Source: Bolinopsis microptera (Eukaryota; Ctenophora; Tentaculata; Lobata; Bolinopsidae). From it: 64,000 nucleotides of DNA. The notes below the pieces were generated by a model. The model had not been told where the DNA came from and searched no databases. It worked only from the letters and a program-made list of their open reading frames with translations. Of this stretch, positions 1 through 28,540 are shown piece after piece. Both the position numbers and the translations under genes were made by a program. The stretch covers positions 17,148,712 to 17,212,711 of the forward strand of contig NC_087074.1 of NCBI RefSeq assembly GCF_026151205.1, given 5' to 3'. Within the stretch, counting starts at the first letter, position 1. Every line of letters starts with the position of its first letter.

Positions 1-2075
1 CTAGGTCACCAGCTCTTTCACTGAAGTCATCAGCCCTTTCACTGAAGTCATCAGATGTGACTCTGATCAACGGTATAGTTGTGGACACAACAAGAAAATT
101 GAGAATAATCTTGTGCGAGGGTAGGGACCCAGATGTCGTTTCTAACCCAAATAAACTTTAAGGAGGCTTCTCATCAGTAGCCGCACCTCCTTACTCGGTT
201 TCTGAACTGGAATTCTATGGGCTTCCAGACGGCCAGACCGAGTATTACCACCCCATCCTTCTAGAGTTCATCACAAGTAGCACCCACCTTGAAGATCTTT
301 GACACCCAGACACACCCCATTGGCGAACAAACTTTGGATATAATCTTACATGCTCCCAAAGGAATCCCTGGTTTATGGTCTTTCTCATCGTCACCAGCAC
401 TTTCACTAGGTCACCAGCTCTTTCACTGAAGTCATCAGCCCTTTCACTGAAGTCATCAGATGTGACTCTGATCAACGGTATAGTTGTGGACACAACAAGA
501 AAATTGAGAATAATCTTGTGCGAGGGTAGGGACCCAGATGTCGTTTCTAACCCAAATAAACTTTAAGGAGGCTTCTCATCAGTAGCCGCACCTCCTTACT
601 CGGTTTCTGAACTGGAATTCTATGGGCTTCCAGACGGCCAGACCGAGTATTACCACCCCATCCTTCTAGAGTTCATCACAAGTAGCACCCACCTTGAAGA
701 TCTTTGACACCCAGACACACCCCATTGGCGAACAAACTTTGGATATAATCTTACATGCTCCCAAAGGAATCCCTGGTTTATGGTCTTTCTCATCGTCACC
801 AGCACTTTCACTAGGTCACCAGCTCTTTCACTGAAGTCATCAGCCCTTTCACTGAAGTCATCAGATGTGACTCTGATCAACGGTATAGTTGTGGACACAA
901 CAAGAAAATTGAGAATAATCTTGTGCGAGGGTAGGGACCCAGATGTCGTTTCTAACCCAAATAAACTTTAAGGAGGCTTCTCATCAGTAGCCGCACCTCC
1001 TTACTCGGTTTCTGAACTGGAATTCTATGGGCTTCCAGACGGCCAGACCGAGTATTACCACCCCATCCTTCTAGAGTTCATCACAAGTAGCACCCACCTT
1101 GAAGATCTTTGACACCCAGACACACCCCATTGGCGAACAAACTTTGGATATAATCTTACATGCTCCCAAAGGAATCCCTGGTTTATGGTCTTTCTCATCG
1201 TCACCAGCACTTTCACTAGGCCACCAGCTCTTTCACTGAAGTCATCAGCCCTTTCACTGAAGTCATCAGATGTGACTCTGGTCAACGGTATAGTTGTGGA
1301 CACAACAAGAAAATTGAGAATAATCTTGTGCGAGGGTAGGGACCCAGATGTCGTTTCTAACCCAAATAAACTTTAAGGAGGCTTCTCATCAGTAGCCGCA
1401 CCTCCTTACTCGGTTTCTGAACTGGAATTCTATGGGCTTCCAGACGGCCAGACCGAGTATTACCACCCCATCCTTCTAGAGTTCATCACAAGTAGCACCC
1501 ACCTTGAAGATCTTTGACACCCAGACACACCCCATTGGCGAACAAACTTTGGATATAATCTTACATGCTCCCAAAGGAATCCCTGGTTTATGGTCTTTCT
1601 CATCGTCACCAGCACTTTCACTAGGTCACCAGCTCTTTCACTGAAGTCATCAGCCCTTTCACTGAAGTCATCAGATGTGACTCTGATCAACGGTATAGTT
1701 GTGGACACAACAAGAAAATTGAGAATAATCTTGTGCGAGGGTAGGGACCCAGATGTCGTTTCTAACCCAAATAAACTTTAAGGAGGCTTCTCATCAGTAG
1801 CCGCACCTCCTTACTCGGTTTCTGAACTGGAATTCTATGGGCTTCCAGACGGCCAGACCGAGTATTACCACCCCATCCTTCTAGAGTTCATCACAAGTAG
1901 CACCCACCTTGAAGATCTTTGACACCCAGACACACCCCATTGGCGAACAAACTTTGGATATAATCTTACATGCTCCCAAAGGAATCCCTGGTTTATGGTC
2001 TTTCTCATCGTCACCAGCACTTTCACTAGGTCACCAGCTCTTTCACTGAAGTCATCAGCCCTTTCACTGAAGTCA
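1..2075. repeat. 405-bp satellite array (about 5.1 copies, runs off left edge)
   Basis: The sequence recurs every 405 bases: the motif CTAGGTCACCAGCTC starts at 1, 406, 811, 1216, 1621 and 2026. Copies are nearly identical; I see only scattered substitutions, for example in the third copy near 1220 and 1281. Each unit contains an internal 20-bp duplication built on TTTCACTGAAGTCATCAG. Identity is lost after about 2075. The period is a multiple of three, so an 82-residue minus-strand frame (with a DDFSERA duplication) and a 63-residue plus-strand frame recur intact. I regard these as consequences of homogenisation, because no protein family is recognisable. Confidence 0.97.
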
Positions 2076-2089
2076 ACAGAAGTCATCTT

Positions 2090-2355
2090 ATTCCTTGGCC
2101 AATTTTTTATTTTTTCGTGCTGATTTGAAAGCCATTAAAGCATTTGAACCAGTCAAAAAATTTTAAGTTGTATATCTTTAACGGTTTTTGCGGAAAGTCG
2201 TGTTAAAGTTGATGCCGTGGCGTCAGTAAAATGGTTCGGATATATAAACAATAAACATATTATATATGAAACACTCTCTTTGGAAACCAAGCAACAACTA
2301 TTTATTGTATGTACATATATATATATAGATCGTCTCGCTTTATATATAGTGAGAT
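2090..2355 (+). repeat. dispersed repeat, copy 1 (partner at 56350-56548)
   Basis: From ATTCCTTGGCC onward this stretch aligns with 56350-56548. Shared landmarks are the poly-T segment, CATTAAAGCATTTGA, GTTAAAGTTGATGCCGTGG and the terminal TCGTCTCGCTTTATATATAG. Copy 1 carries about 70 extra bases before the final AT-rich block. It starts almost where the 405-bp satellite stops, so the satellite edge may lie inside this element. No coding capacity is seen; the family is unknown to me. Confidence 0.85.
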
Positions 2356-3080
2356 ATGCTATAAGGAAGTCACCTTAACTGTTGAACATGGTCGATGTGA
2401 TGAATTTATAATACTGTCAAATACTGCCAGCTTCAACTGACCCTGTCTTTAATATGTCAATTCCAGCTGAGTTACCTTATATATCTACTTGCAGGCCTTC
2501 TCAGTAGTTTTAAACAGCAGATTTAGCGAATTTGTTGGGACTCCTTAGCTAATATAAGCAATATTTGAAATACCTACAAACCACATACGGGTCAAGCCGG
2601 GAGTGTTAGAGCTCCCCTTCACCAGTTTACGTTTGATCCGTTCAATCACCCACGCACGCAACCCATCCACGTTTAGCATTAGACTTATAGATTTTTATTG
2701 AAAATAGAGGTAGAGAGGCAAGTTATTACATAGTATAATTGGTCTCGGTGATAACTGGTAACTTGGTCCTTTGAAGAATATCTTCTATAGAAGATCTGAA
2801 ATAACGGCATCCATATTGCTCCACTAGTCCATTTAGTCAGCGCTACTGACATATTTCAAACTTCAACCACTAAATATGCTCCTCGGCGAGGAGCATATTT
2901 AGTGGTCCTCGCCGTAGCGACGTTTGGTCATTCATATACTAGACAAAATTCTAAACTGAACTCCATTTCGAGGTATTTTTGAATTTTCAGCTGATATAAA
3001 CAGTATTAAAACATCAGTAATATAGTAACACCTATCACGCAGTTTAGGTTAGTTTAGTTTAGTGTTCATGTATGTGAAGG
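2356..3080. other. 5' flank of the Gα gene
   Basis: This is AT-rich DNA with no recognisable exon. It contains a 39-bp perfect palindrome at 2867-2905 (19-base arms around a single G; the core is GCTCCTCGGCGAGGAGC). The stretch just before the Gα ATG at 3081 (GTTTAGTTTAGTGTTCATG, then GTGAAGG) is presumably 5' UTR. I see no convincing TATA box or initiator, so the promoter position is unresolved. Confidence 0.5.
2867..2905. repeat. 39-bp perfect palindrome
   Basis: CCACTAAATATGCTCCTCG, a single central G, and the exact reverse complement form a hairpin or cruciform about 180 bases before the Gα start codon. It could be the core of a foldback element or a regulatory dyad. No target-site duplication is visible. 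Confidence 0.85.
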
Positions 3081-21097
<18,017 letters not shown>

Positions 21098-23184
21098 CTT
21101 CTTATACATTTATTTAAATGATTCAAGTAGTGACGTTGAAGTCCGCCATCACTTTCTGGTAAACGTAAAACGAACTTGGATGTCAAGAGAAGATATCGGC
21201 AACCTAATTAGTAATTAAACTTACTCTATGCAAATCAGCCGTCATGACATGTGTTACTTATCTAACGCCATGTTCCACTTGTCATTTTAGGTAATGCAGT
21301 GCTTTTGTGCTTCGCCGATATTTGAAATTTTTACCGGTTTCGGACAAAATGTCCATTTACGTGACCATATTGTTAGTTTGATATATGTTAAAGAAGTTTT
21401 ACTCTTCTCAGTCGGCCATGTTATCAAATTCAGGAACTGCTGCAGTATGTATCTCTTCTACATTTGAACTTATTCATGGACACACGTAATTTTTGAAACT
21501 GAAACGAAATTCGAATGAGTCAGGACATTCATTCCGAATAAAGAACTTCTATTCTCCTTGTTTCGGTAATGGTAAGATATAGAATATCAGGTTTAGATGC
21601 ATAAGTAAAGTAATAGTTAAAAGTTTGTTGAACTTTTACTAACAATTTAACTAAAAACTAACCTCATTTTGTATAATTCTTTTCAATATTGAATCGAATC
21701 AACCGAGTTAGCCGTTACAACGGCTTTCCCTTGTCCTGAAAGTTGAAACTGTGTTTCTCATGATAATTTGTATAATCTAATAGCCTTGACATGTTTTGTA
21801 AAGGTTTAAAAACGTTCACTTCTATTGAGTTTCAATAATCGTGATATTTCAGAAATTAAGGCTAGCTGTGCAAAAAATTGGACTGCGTGGAAACCCATAA
21901 TCTATAGATGTGTTTTTGCTGCAATATTTTGGTTGACAATTCGCTACCATTTGAAAATGTATTCCTAATTTTATGTTTTAATATGCTCTTTAACATCCAC
22001 CGACTGGGATGCTTGGCGGGTTTGTTTTTCATCTTTAAAAGAGATCCGTCCTGATTATATTGAGCTATCATTTTGCAATTTGCTAATTGTATCGAACGTG
22101 TGTACGTATGTGCCATTTTGTCAAAAACCCACAACAAGGGGAAATTATTGACAATTTTAAATTATTCTTTAATTGATTTAAGTACACCCTAATGTAAATA
22201 GTCGATGGCAGCTTTTCAATATTTAAACTGAAAGGGTAAAGGACGAGGACTTGGGTGTAGGGGAGCATTTTTTTATAATAAGCTGTAAAAAACTCACAGA
22301 ATGGACATTGGACCATTTTATGTCGGTCTTCACAACATTAAATTATAGACCATTTTGTGAATTGCTTAACTCGTTAACTGACTACGTTCTCATTATTTAT
22401 TGTTGGTTGAACATTGTTATTGTATTAAAAAGACTTTGATTTTACGGGTTGCGGAGTTACTGAGAATTGTGGCTTTGTGGGATGGCAAACTGGTGCCCAA
22501 ACTTGAACGATTCAAAACTTCAATTATTGATTAAAATGCCTATTTGTAAAGCCTTTGAGCATTGTTTGAATAACATTTTGGATTTAACAAATTAAAGTCC
22601 TGTTTTATTTGAATAGGCCCCTTACCATCGTAAGAGTTTCTTTGATTTTGAATGAGGAACAACACATCAACATGACAAGAGAGGGGGGTACTCTAATCCT
22701 CGTCTTCGACAGAATCCAGAATAAGAGCAGTAGCCAGGGATTTCGTCTTTTTCATAAGAATTTCGATACTGATAATCTTTAATTCATCTGTAGAACACAT
22801 CTTCTACAGCAGTGTTCTCCACGGTCTTGTGCAACGCATTCATGACCGTTAACTGGGCATCGGTGCGCGGTGATGTCTAATCCATCCGGCATCCACTGTC
22901 GCCTTACCATGATAGATCATGGATGAGACGTATATTATTGGTTAGCTAGTATATATTATAGGTGGTTGGATTGAGATAGAGTCAACAAAAATTGTTTGGT
23001 TGTTCCTGACCCTATAGAGCAACTAATAAGATATGGTCTCTAATTATTTGAACAACTTTTGGTAAAATGAACCGGCCTTATAAATAATGCTAATTGCTAA
23101 TAGGAAATAAAGTCATGACAATCCAGAACTCACTACATAGCTACTATACGTGAAATTTCCATGGCGCATTATCAATTATCTTCC
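21098..23184. other. Gα 3' UTR and intergenic DNA
   Basis: An AATAAA hexamer at 21537-21542 is a plausible polyadenylation signal for the Gα transcript (440 nt after the stop). The rest is AT-rich without recognised genes or repeats. Confidence 0.5.
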
Positions 23185-23187
23185 TAA

Positions 23188-23630
23188 GGGGTCGTTCACA
23201 TATTACGTAATCAGGGGGGGGGGGGTTTTTAAATGCTTACGGTTGATTACGGGGGGGGGGGGGGGGGGGGGGGGGGTGTTTGGTCGTTGATTACGTAATC
23301 AAAATTTTAATTTTTTACCGATTTTCCAAATACCAACTGGACAATTTTCGTTAATTATGTAATCAAAATTTTTGTTTTTTAAACCAATTTTCGTTTATAA
23401 ACGAAAATAGTAAGTGCTTTGCGATTATTTCATTCATTAATCCGTTGTGATAGCTTTTAATAAATAAATGGCTTAACATGAACAGCCATGGGGGGGGGGG
23501 GGGGTCAAACCTTGATTACGTAATATAGGGGGGGGGGGGGGGGGGTTCGGTCTTGATTACGGTTGATTACGGAGGGGGGAGGGGGGTAAAAATTGTCAAA
23601 ATATTGATTACGTAATATGTGAACGACCCC
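23188..23630. mobile_element. Harbinger-like miniature element with long G runs (443 bp)
   Basis: TIRs of about 25 bases begin GGGGTCGTTCACATATTACG and are mirrored at the right end (CGTAATATGTGAACGACCCC). The flanks carry TAA on both sides (23185-23187 and 23631-23633). A 3-bp TWA duplication with G-rich termini fits the PIF/Harbinger superfamily. The interior repeats GATTACGTAATCA or GGTTGATTACG next to G homopolymers, the longest 26 bases (23251-23276). No transposase is present. It lies about 190 bases upstream of the 7TM gene. Confidence 0.8.
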
Positions 23631-23821
23631 TAAATCCTAATACGAAATTTGATACAAAAACTTGAGAGTGTAGCTACTATAGGTGAGATTATCACGCTGC
23701 ACTTTACAAAAGAGCAAGTTTCCTAATATTTTTCGTAGTTTATTTCTGGATCGTATAGTTAGTTCGTTCCCTCCAAAACCTCGTAAAGTTACCCCGCAGA
23801 ACAAAGATCTGGACAAACAAT

Positions 23822-24899
23822 ATGAGTACCACAAACTCGCCTCCTAGTACCTCCATAGTTATAGACGGTCATGACTGGGGCCTTCAGTATATATCCCCAC
23901 TCAATATCACTATAGCTATTTATATCATAATCCAGAACGCCATGATCATAAATGATTACCGCAAGGACTGGAAAAGGATTCCGTACCTATTCTTTATTAT
24001 TGTTGCTGCTGTGGACATTGGAAGTGCGTGTTCAGAGATAGGACGAGGCTCAATATCACTGCTGTGCTTGAAGGACCCGTCTTTGAGGATGCATCCTGAT
24101 CTGCCAACTGTTTGGTACACTGTGCTACGCTACTTCTACATATTTCGTTCTTTCGCTAACGGTTGTGAAGACCATCAACATAATGCGTCCATTTTACAGT
24201 CTGAATAACCGAGTTTTGAAAATATTCCTTTTCATTTACCCGACCATTCTCCTAGTCCTGTGCATTATTGATTTGTGGGCCTTGAATGATTTCATAACTA
24301 GTATTAATGATAACCCAAAATGTAGTGGTTACGCGGGTCCATGGAACATGATGACTAACATAGCAACAATCGGATACGGCACAACACTCCGTGTATTAGT
24401 GTTGATGGAGCGTTACTTTGCAGTGTCTGATGGTGCAGCAATACTTATGTACGATATCATGGAGGTAGTTGTGCCTTTAGTTCAGTTTGGTTTGCCTTGC
24501 TTGATTGTGCTTGTATGCATGGTTCTTCAGATGATCTATATAAAGAAAGCCTTTGGAGGTCACGAAAACCCACAGCTGAACACTGCAAACCAAGTTAACT
24601 TAACAGTGTTTCTAATCTCGTTACTGTACTTGATTAGCGTCTCTTTGTACTGCGTGAATTCAATCGCTATCTGGGTGAATAATTACATCCTCCCAGCACC
24701 CCTCGTTGTAATTGTATTGTTACAATTCACCCTTCCCTTGATAAACGCAGCAGTGTTCCCAACCATCCTGATCCTTCGTAAACCAGAACTGAGAGCACGG
24801 TACAGAAACTACATAACAAAAGTCCTCCTTCTGCCACTCACTATCTATGGAAAAGTTCGTTATCTGGCTCAAAGAAGACGAGGATATGCAAAGATCTGA
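23822..24899 (+). CDS. seven-transmembrane receptor-like protein, with apparent 1-nt frameshift
   Basis: A single-exon gene of about 358 residues if read across one frame change. Hydrophobic segments follow a 7TM plan: NITIAIYIIIQNAMII, PYLFFIIVAAVDIGSAC, a third helix from WYTVLRYFYI into FVLSLTVVKTINI, IFLFIYPTILLVLCII, VVPLVQFGLPCLIVLVCMVL, LTVFLISLLYLISVSLYC and VVIVLLQFTLPLINAAVFPT. The third helix ends VVKTINIMRPF where rhodopsin-class receptors have DRY-like motifs, and NAAVFP stands in place of NPxxY. The tail RKPELRARYRNYI is basic. The reading frame shifts by one base near 24143-24145 (ATATTTCG), inside helix 3: the second half (24144-24899) is open and in register only if one T is extra. 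The gene may be an allele-level pseudogene, or the T may be a sequencing error. A rhodopsin-class lineage-specific chemoreceptor is my best guess; ligand unknown. Confidence 0.7.
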
Positions 24900-24916
24900 T
24901 CAGAACTTCCTACATA

Positions 24917-26352
24917 CCTTAGTGCAAGAAATATAGGCGGCAAGAATATAAGGCGCTAGAAATTAAGGCGGCAAGAAATTAAGGCGATATTTTTTTCGGA
25001 AAAAATACGATTTTTGATCGCAAATTTGGTTATAGTTTTGGTCGAAATAGTGTCAATTTTATTCTTTTATCAGTCTATAAAGCATAGAAATCTGTTTAAA
25101 AATACGATATATTGGACATTGGTCACATAAAAACTAAATGGTGCATGCACATTATATTTATAGTGATTGCTGTTCTGTCGTCTAAGTTGAACACACTGAA
25201 ACTGTGCGAAAGTGGGTCGGCACTGCTGCACTGGCAGGAGGCAGAGTGAAGTGACGTCACTCGCAGGAGTCAGGACTGCAGGAGCGCCAGGCTGCAGTTG
25301 TCACGGCCGGCTCATAGATTTGCTCAGATGTAAGAATGCGATCAGTTACCGTGTGTATGATAAATTTCACGCGCATTGCTCACTTGCACCCACATCCCAC
25401 AAGACCACAAGAGGTAGTTTAAAAAGTTAATCAAATCGTAACTTCAAGTCAAGAGGTCACTCAGCTTTCTATTTCGGTCCAGTTCCACGCTCTCTTCTAC
25501 ACACACACTCCCACCTCGCTGTTTTATAAAGGTATAACAATGTGTACTACTACAGTGACAATTGACATACCAGAGACATCATTTGTCATGGGGGTGAGAG
25601 GGTATCACTTTTATCAAAAGGATTGGACAAAACCATCTAAAGACGATACTTTATCATTCGAGAAGGAAGATAATAATCCCTACGATTCTTTTGCAGTCGC
25701 AGTGAAAGCGAAATTTCCGCACAAGCTAGTACCGATAACTGTAGGACATGTGCCAATTGAAATATCACGAATTGTCTACTTTTCGATTGGTCATGGCTGC
25801 TCCTACAAAGTAAAAGTCCTGGAGGAGAAACCTGCACGTTCTCCTCTTACACAGGGCGGCTTAGAAGTGAAGTGCTCTGTAACTGCTTCATGGACCAATG
25901 AGAAGGGAATAACGCTCCTCAAGAAGTTAGTCGACGAAAAGTACAGCTTCGACAAACGTTTGGAGGATGAATCAGCTGATATTATCAAGAAGCTATTTCC
26001 AGACACGACGGAGCAAGATGACGACGACTATTTTGGTTATGGATTGCAGCTGCTGGAGATATATGACTCTGATGAAGAAGGAGAAGACGAGAATATTAAT
26101 TGATATATTAATGTATTTAGACTCAAGTTAATTTATTTTAAATATGTATTTCATTGAATTCTAGCAAATAACGAAATCGACATGTAAATTTAAAATAATA
26201 AAATCACACGAAAATTTCTTATGAAAAAATCGCAAGAAAAAAAATTAAGGCGGTTAGAAATTACGGTGGTCAGATATTAAGGCGGCAAGAAATTAAGGCG
26301 ATTTTGTCAGAATCGCCTTAATTTCTTGCCGCCTATATTTCTTGCACTAAGG
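24917..26352 (+). mobile_element. TIR DNA element carrying a HIRAN-like gene (1436 bp)
   Basis: Both ends carry CCTTAGTGCAAGAAATATAG (30 bases perfect in all, through GGCGGCAAGAA), flanked by TA on each side (24915-24916 and 26353-26354). Subterminal copies of AGAAATTAAGGCGG lie at 24957-24985 and 26245-26300. The right end folds into a perfect hairpin with 23-base arms (26281-26303 and 26311-26333) around TTGTCAG. The only sizeable gene inside encodes a HIRAN-like protein; I see no DDE transposase, so mobilisation would need a helper. Superfamily is unassigned; a TA duplication would suit Tc1/mariner-like elements, but the true duplication length is ambiguous because the flanks read TAC. It sits immediately 3' of the 7TM gene. 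Confidence 0.85.
25540..26103 (+). CDS. HIRAN-like protein encoded inside a TIR element
   Basis: 187 residues, single exon, starting at the first ATG after an AT-rich stretch. Hallmarks in order: VRGYHFYQKDW (19-29), NPYDSFAVAV (46-55), VGHVPIEISR (68-77) and QGGLEVKC (105-112). This is the G-Y-H / N-x-x-D-x-x-A-V-A-V / V-G-H-V-P pattern of HIRAN-like proteins. HIRAN modules, as in HLTF and Rad5, bind 3' DNA ends; the family-specific QGGLE segment is shared by many uncharacterised invertebrate and fish proteins. A very acidic tail (150-187, DDDDY, DSDEEGEDE) follows. A CRE-type TGACGTCA lies at 25252-25259 and an AATAAA near 26198 could end the transcript. Role is unknown; binding of element ends or acting as an accessory factor is inference. 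Confidence 0.8.
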   Translation: MCTTTVTIDIPETSFVMGVRGYHFYQKDWTKPSKDDTLSFEKEDNNPYDSFAVAVKAKFPHKLVPITVGHVPIEISRIVYFSIGHGCSYKVKVLEEKPARSPLTQGGLEVKCSVTASWTNEKGITLLKKLVDEKYSFDKRLEDESADIIKKLFPDTTEQDDDDYFGYGLQLLEIYDSDEEGEDENIN

Positions 26353-26440
26353 TACTCGGCAAAGTTTGTTATTTTGCTCAAAGAATAATATGATATAGTT
26401 ATACAATTAGATTACAGAGATCTGATCAGAACTACCTTAT
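26353..26440 (+). pseudogene. duplicated 3' end of the 7TM gene
   Basis: Directly after the HIRAN element, GGCAAAGTTTGTTATTTTGC reads G-K-V-C-Y-F-A-Q-R-I-I-stop. This parallels G-K-V-R-Y-L-A-Q-R at the end of the 7TM gene (24847-24878). The following AGATCTGATCAGAACT matches 24892-24907 exactly. It looks like the last codons and first 3' UTR bases of a second copy, the rest of which is missing. It cannot be functional alone. Confidence 0.7.
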
Positions 26441-26532
26441 ACATGGTTGATCATTTATGACATAAGGAACGGTTGGACAATTTGATTTCTGGACCCTCTT
26501 TCCACATTAAGTTGTAGGTTTACAACCTACCA

Positions 26533-26613
26533 GGACGCGCGCCGAGTTGGACTCCGTCGACAGTCGACGGTCCTAATAATTGGAACAAATATTTTACGAG
26601 TATCACCTGTTAA
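26533..26613 (+). repeat. dispersed repeat module, copy A
   Basis: ACGCGCGCCGAGTTGGACTC is followed after 40-50 bases by AAATATTTTACGAGTATCAC. The same pair occurs at 63545-63625, and the second half recurs in degenerate form at about 28304-28341 (GGAACAAATATTTTAAG). The family is unknown to me. A 7-base-arm dyad GTAGGTTTACAACCTAC precedes it at 26514-26530. Confidence 0.75.
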
Positions 26614-27023
26614 ACATTAAGTAATTATTTTTGTTTTAAAACTCTGATTTAGGCCGATAATTAAATTTGCTATGATTAAGATGGTTTGTTAAAATTATTA
26701 ATTTTGCTTCACGTCACAGGCGTGACGTGAAGTCACGCCTTTTTTTAATGTAAAAAAAGAAAAAAATATTATTGATTAAGATGTTCAATGATTAAGAACA
26801 AAGAAGATTGATGATCATAAAAAAGGAAAAAAGTTATTGATTAATGATAAAGATGGTTGAAAAAATTAAAATTCGTTCGATTGATATCTATATCCGAATT
26901 CATCTCTATTTTGTGAATTATTTTACGAAAAAGACAATATCGCCTTGTTGCTTGTCCTTGATATGAAAGAAGATGTTTGTTATATTTTTAAAATTAATTG
27001 TCTGATTAAATGTTTTTCCTTTA
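26614..27023. other. short intergenic spacer
   Basis: AT-rich DNA with an inverted repeat near 26708-26740 (CACGTCACAGGCGTGACGTG). Nothing coding is seen. Confidence 0.4.
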
Positions 27024-27025
27024 TA

Positions 27026-27911
27026 CAGGGTGGGCCAAAAGTCAGTGAGCATACGTTGGCCTTAATAGCTCCGCCGCACCGTGTTTTATATTTGAGAGCT
27101 GTTGCTTTGCAAATGGCATACTGCACTTACTGGTTCGAGGATTCCGTCGTCAAAATTTGAAAATTCGAATATTTTAGACCACGCCCATTCAATATTAAAA
27201 CACTTATATTGTTTTCTCTGAACATGCTGAGTGCCTAATTTTTTCAGAGACGGTAGATTATTAAATGTTGCATATGATCTGAAAACATGAGGCAAAACAG
27301 ATTAGAAATGACGAAGTTATCAAGTATTTTCTGTGCTGTATATCTCGTTAACAAAATTGACTGGGTGATTATGTGCAGACACCGTGACACGACACCTTAA
27401 TTGGGCACCCTTATCAATTCCCATAATGTTTAACGGGGTGGTTAACGGGGTCAACTAATCACGTGATTAGGTAAACCAATCACCTGATCACACGTAATGA
27501 ATAAACTCGTTATGCTTCATATCTCGGTCATCTGAGAAGATTGCTCTAACCAGAGCCCTCTCGCTTGCAGTACGCGTAGACACATGGCTATGTGAACTGA
27601 GAAGCTACCTGCTACATGAGTTCTAATTTTTTCAAGACTTTCAACGTAATTCGAATGGCCAAACACAATTCAAAAAAATTTAGCTCAATGACAATCCGAC
27701 TATCCAAACTATCATTATCAAATAAATGCAAAAATGAACCTTCATTTTGCATTTGAAAAACATGAGCTCGAATATTTTTGATTTTTCGATTTGACAAATT
27801 CCTCGAACCAGTAGTGGTAGTAAGTCATACCAGAAAAAATTATTTCAATTGGGCACTCAGTGACTGGGCTATTAAGGCCAACGTATGCCCACTGACTTTT
27901 GGCCCACCCTG
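27026..27911. mobile_element. nonautonomous mariner-like element (886 bp)
   Basis: It starts CAGGGTGGGCCAAAAGTCAG and ends with the reverse complement, flanked by TA at 27024-27025 and 27912-27913. The TIRs remain alignable for about 45 bases with one or two mismatches. Further in, ACTGGTTCGAGGA recurs in inverted orientation near 27130 and 27802, so the arms are long and decayed. No transposase frame remains. CAGGGTGGGCC ends and a TA duplication are characteristic of mariner/Tc1 relatives. Confidence 0.85.
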
Positions 27912-27913
27912 TA

Positions 27914-28540
27914 ATTTGACCGTCATGATAATATGTTTTTATATAATATGAAATGTGCATGTGATCATTTTATCACAATTTGAATTTTGCTTGACAGTTT
28001 CCGATCCTTATGGCATACCAAATAAAAACATAATTACTAATTCCATGATTGATATATTTAGCGTGTATTTGTGTACACTCCTCATGATTTTTATTTTATT
28101 TTGTTTTTTCTAAAAAATGAATTGCGGAGTCATTGGGTTAATAAACTTTTCTAATTTTTAACAAATTTAAAAAGTATAATAATTTAATAACGCACATCAT
28201 CGTCTTTGGTCTTGTAGGTAGGTTAAAAACTAACAACTTAAAGTTAACCAAGACGTGCGCGTGCGTAAATGGTAAAGCATAATATAGCTCTTAAAAGCAT
28301 AAAGTTGGAACAAATATTTTAAGGGCTATATCACCCGTTAACGAAACAACAGTGGAAAAGCATTATATTCTACTAGCAGGAACTCGTATATTAACCCTAA
28401 AACGGTGTCGAGACTGAAGAGACTAAAATAATTATTACCTATTTAATTTGCCCCTTCTGTGTGCTACTAGTACTACTACTATTACTAACTGTTGCTAACT
28501 GCTACTAACTGCTGCAAACGCAAAACGGCGCGCGCAATGC
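27914..28540. repeat. spacer with dispersed-repeat fragments
   Basis: It contains a degenerate piece of the module described at 26533 (about 28304-28341). It also contains 28372-28449, starting TACTAGCAGGAACTCG and ending ATTATTACCTATTTAATT, which aligns with 56226-56299. Near 28468-28510, TACTAACTGCTGC-like units repeat. Confidence 0.6.
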
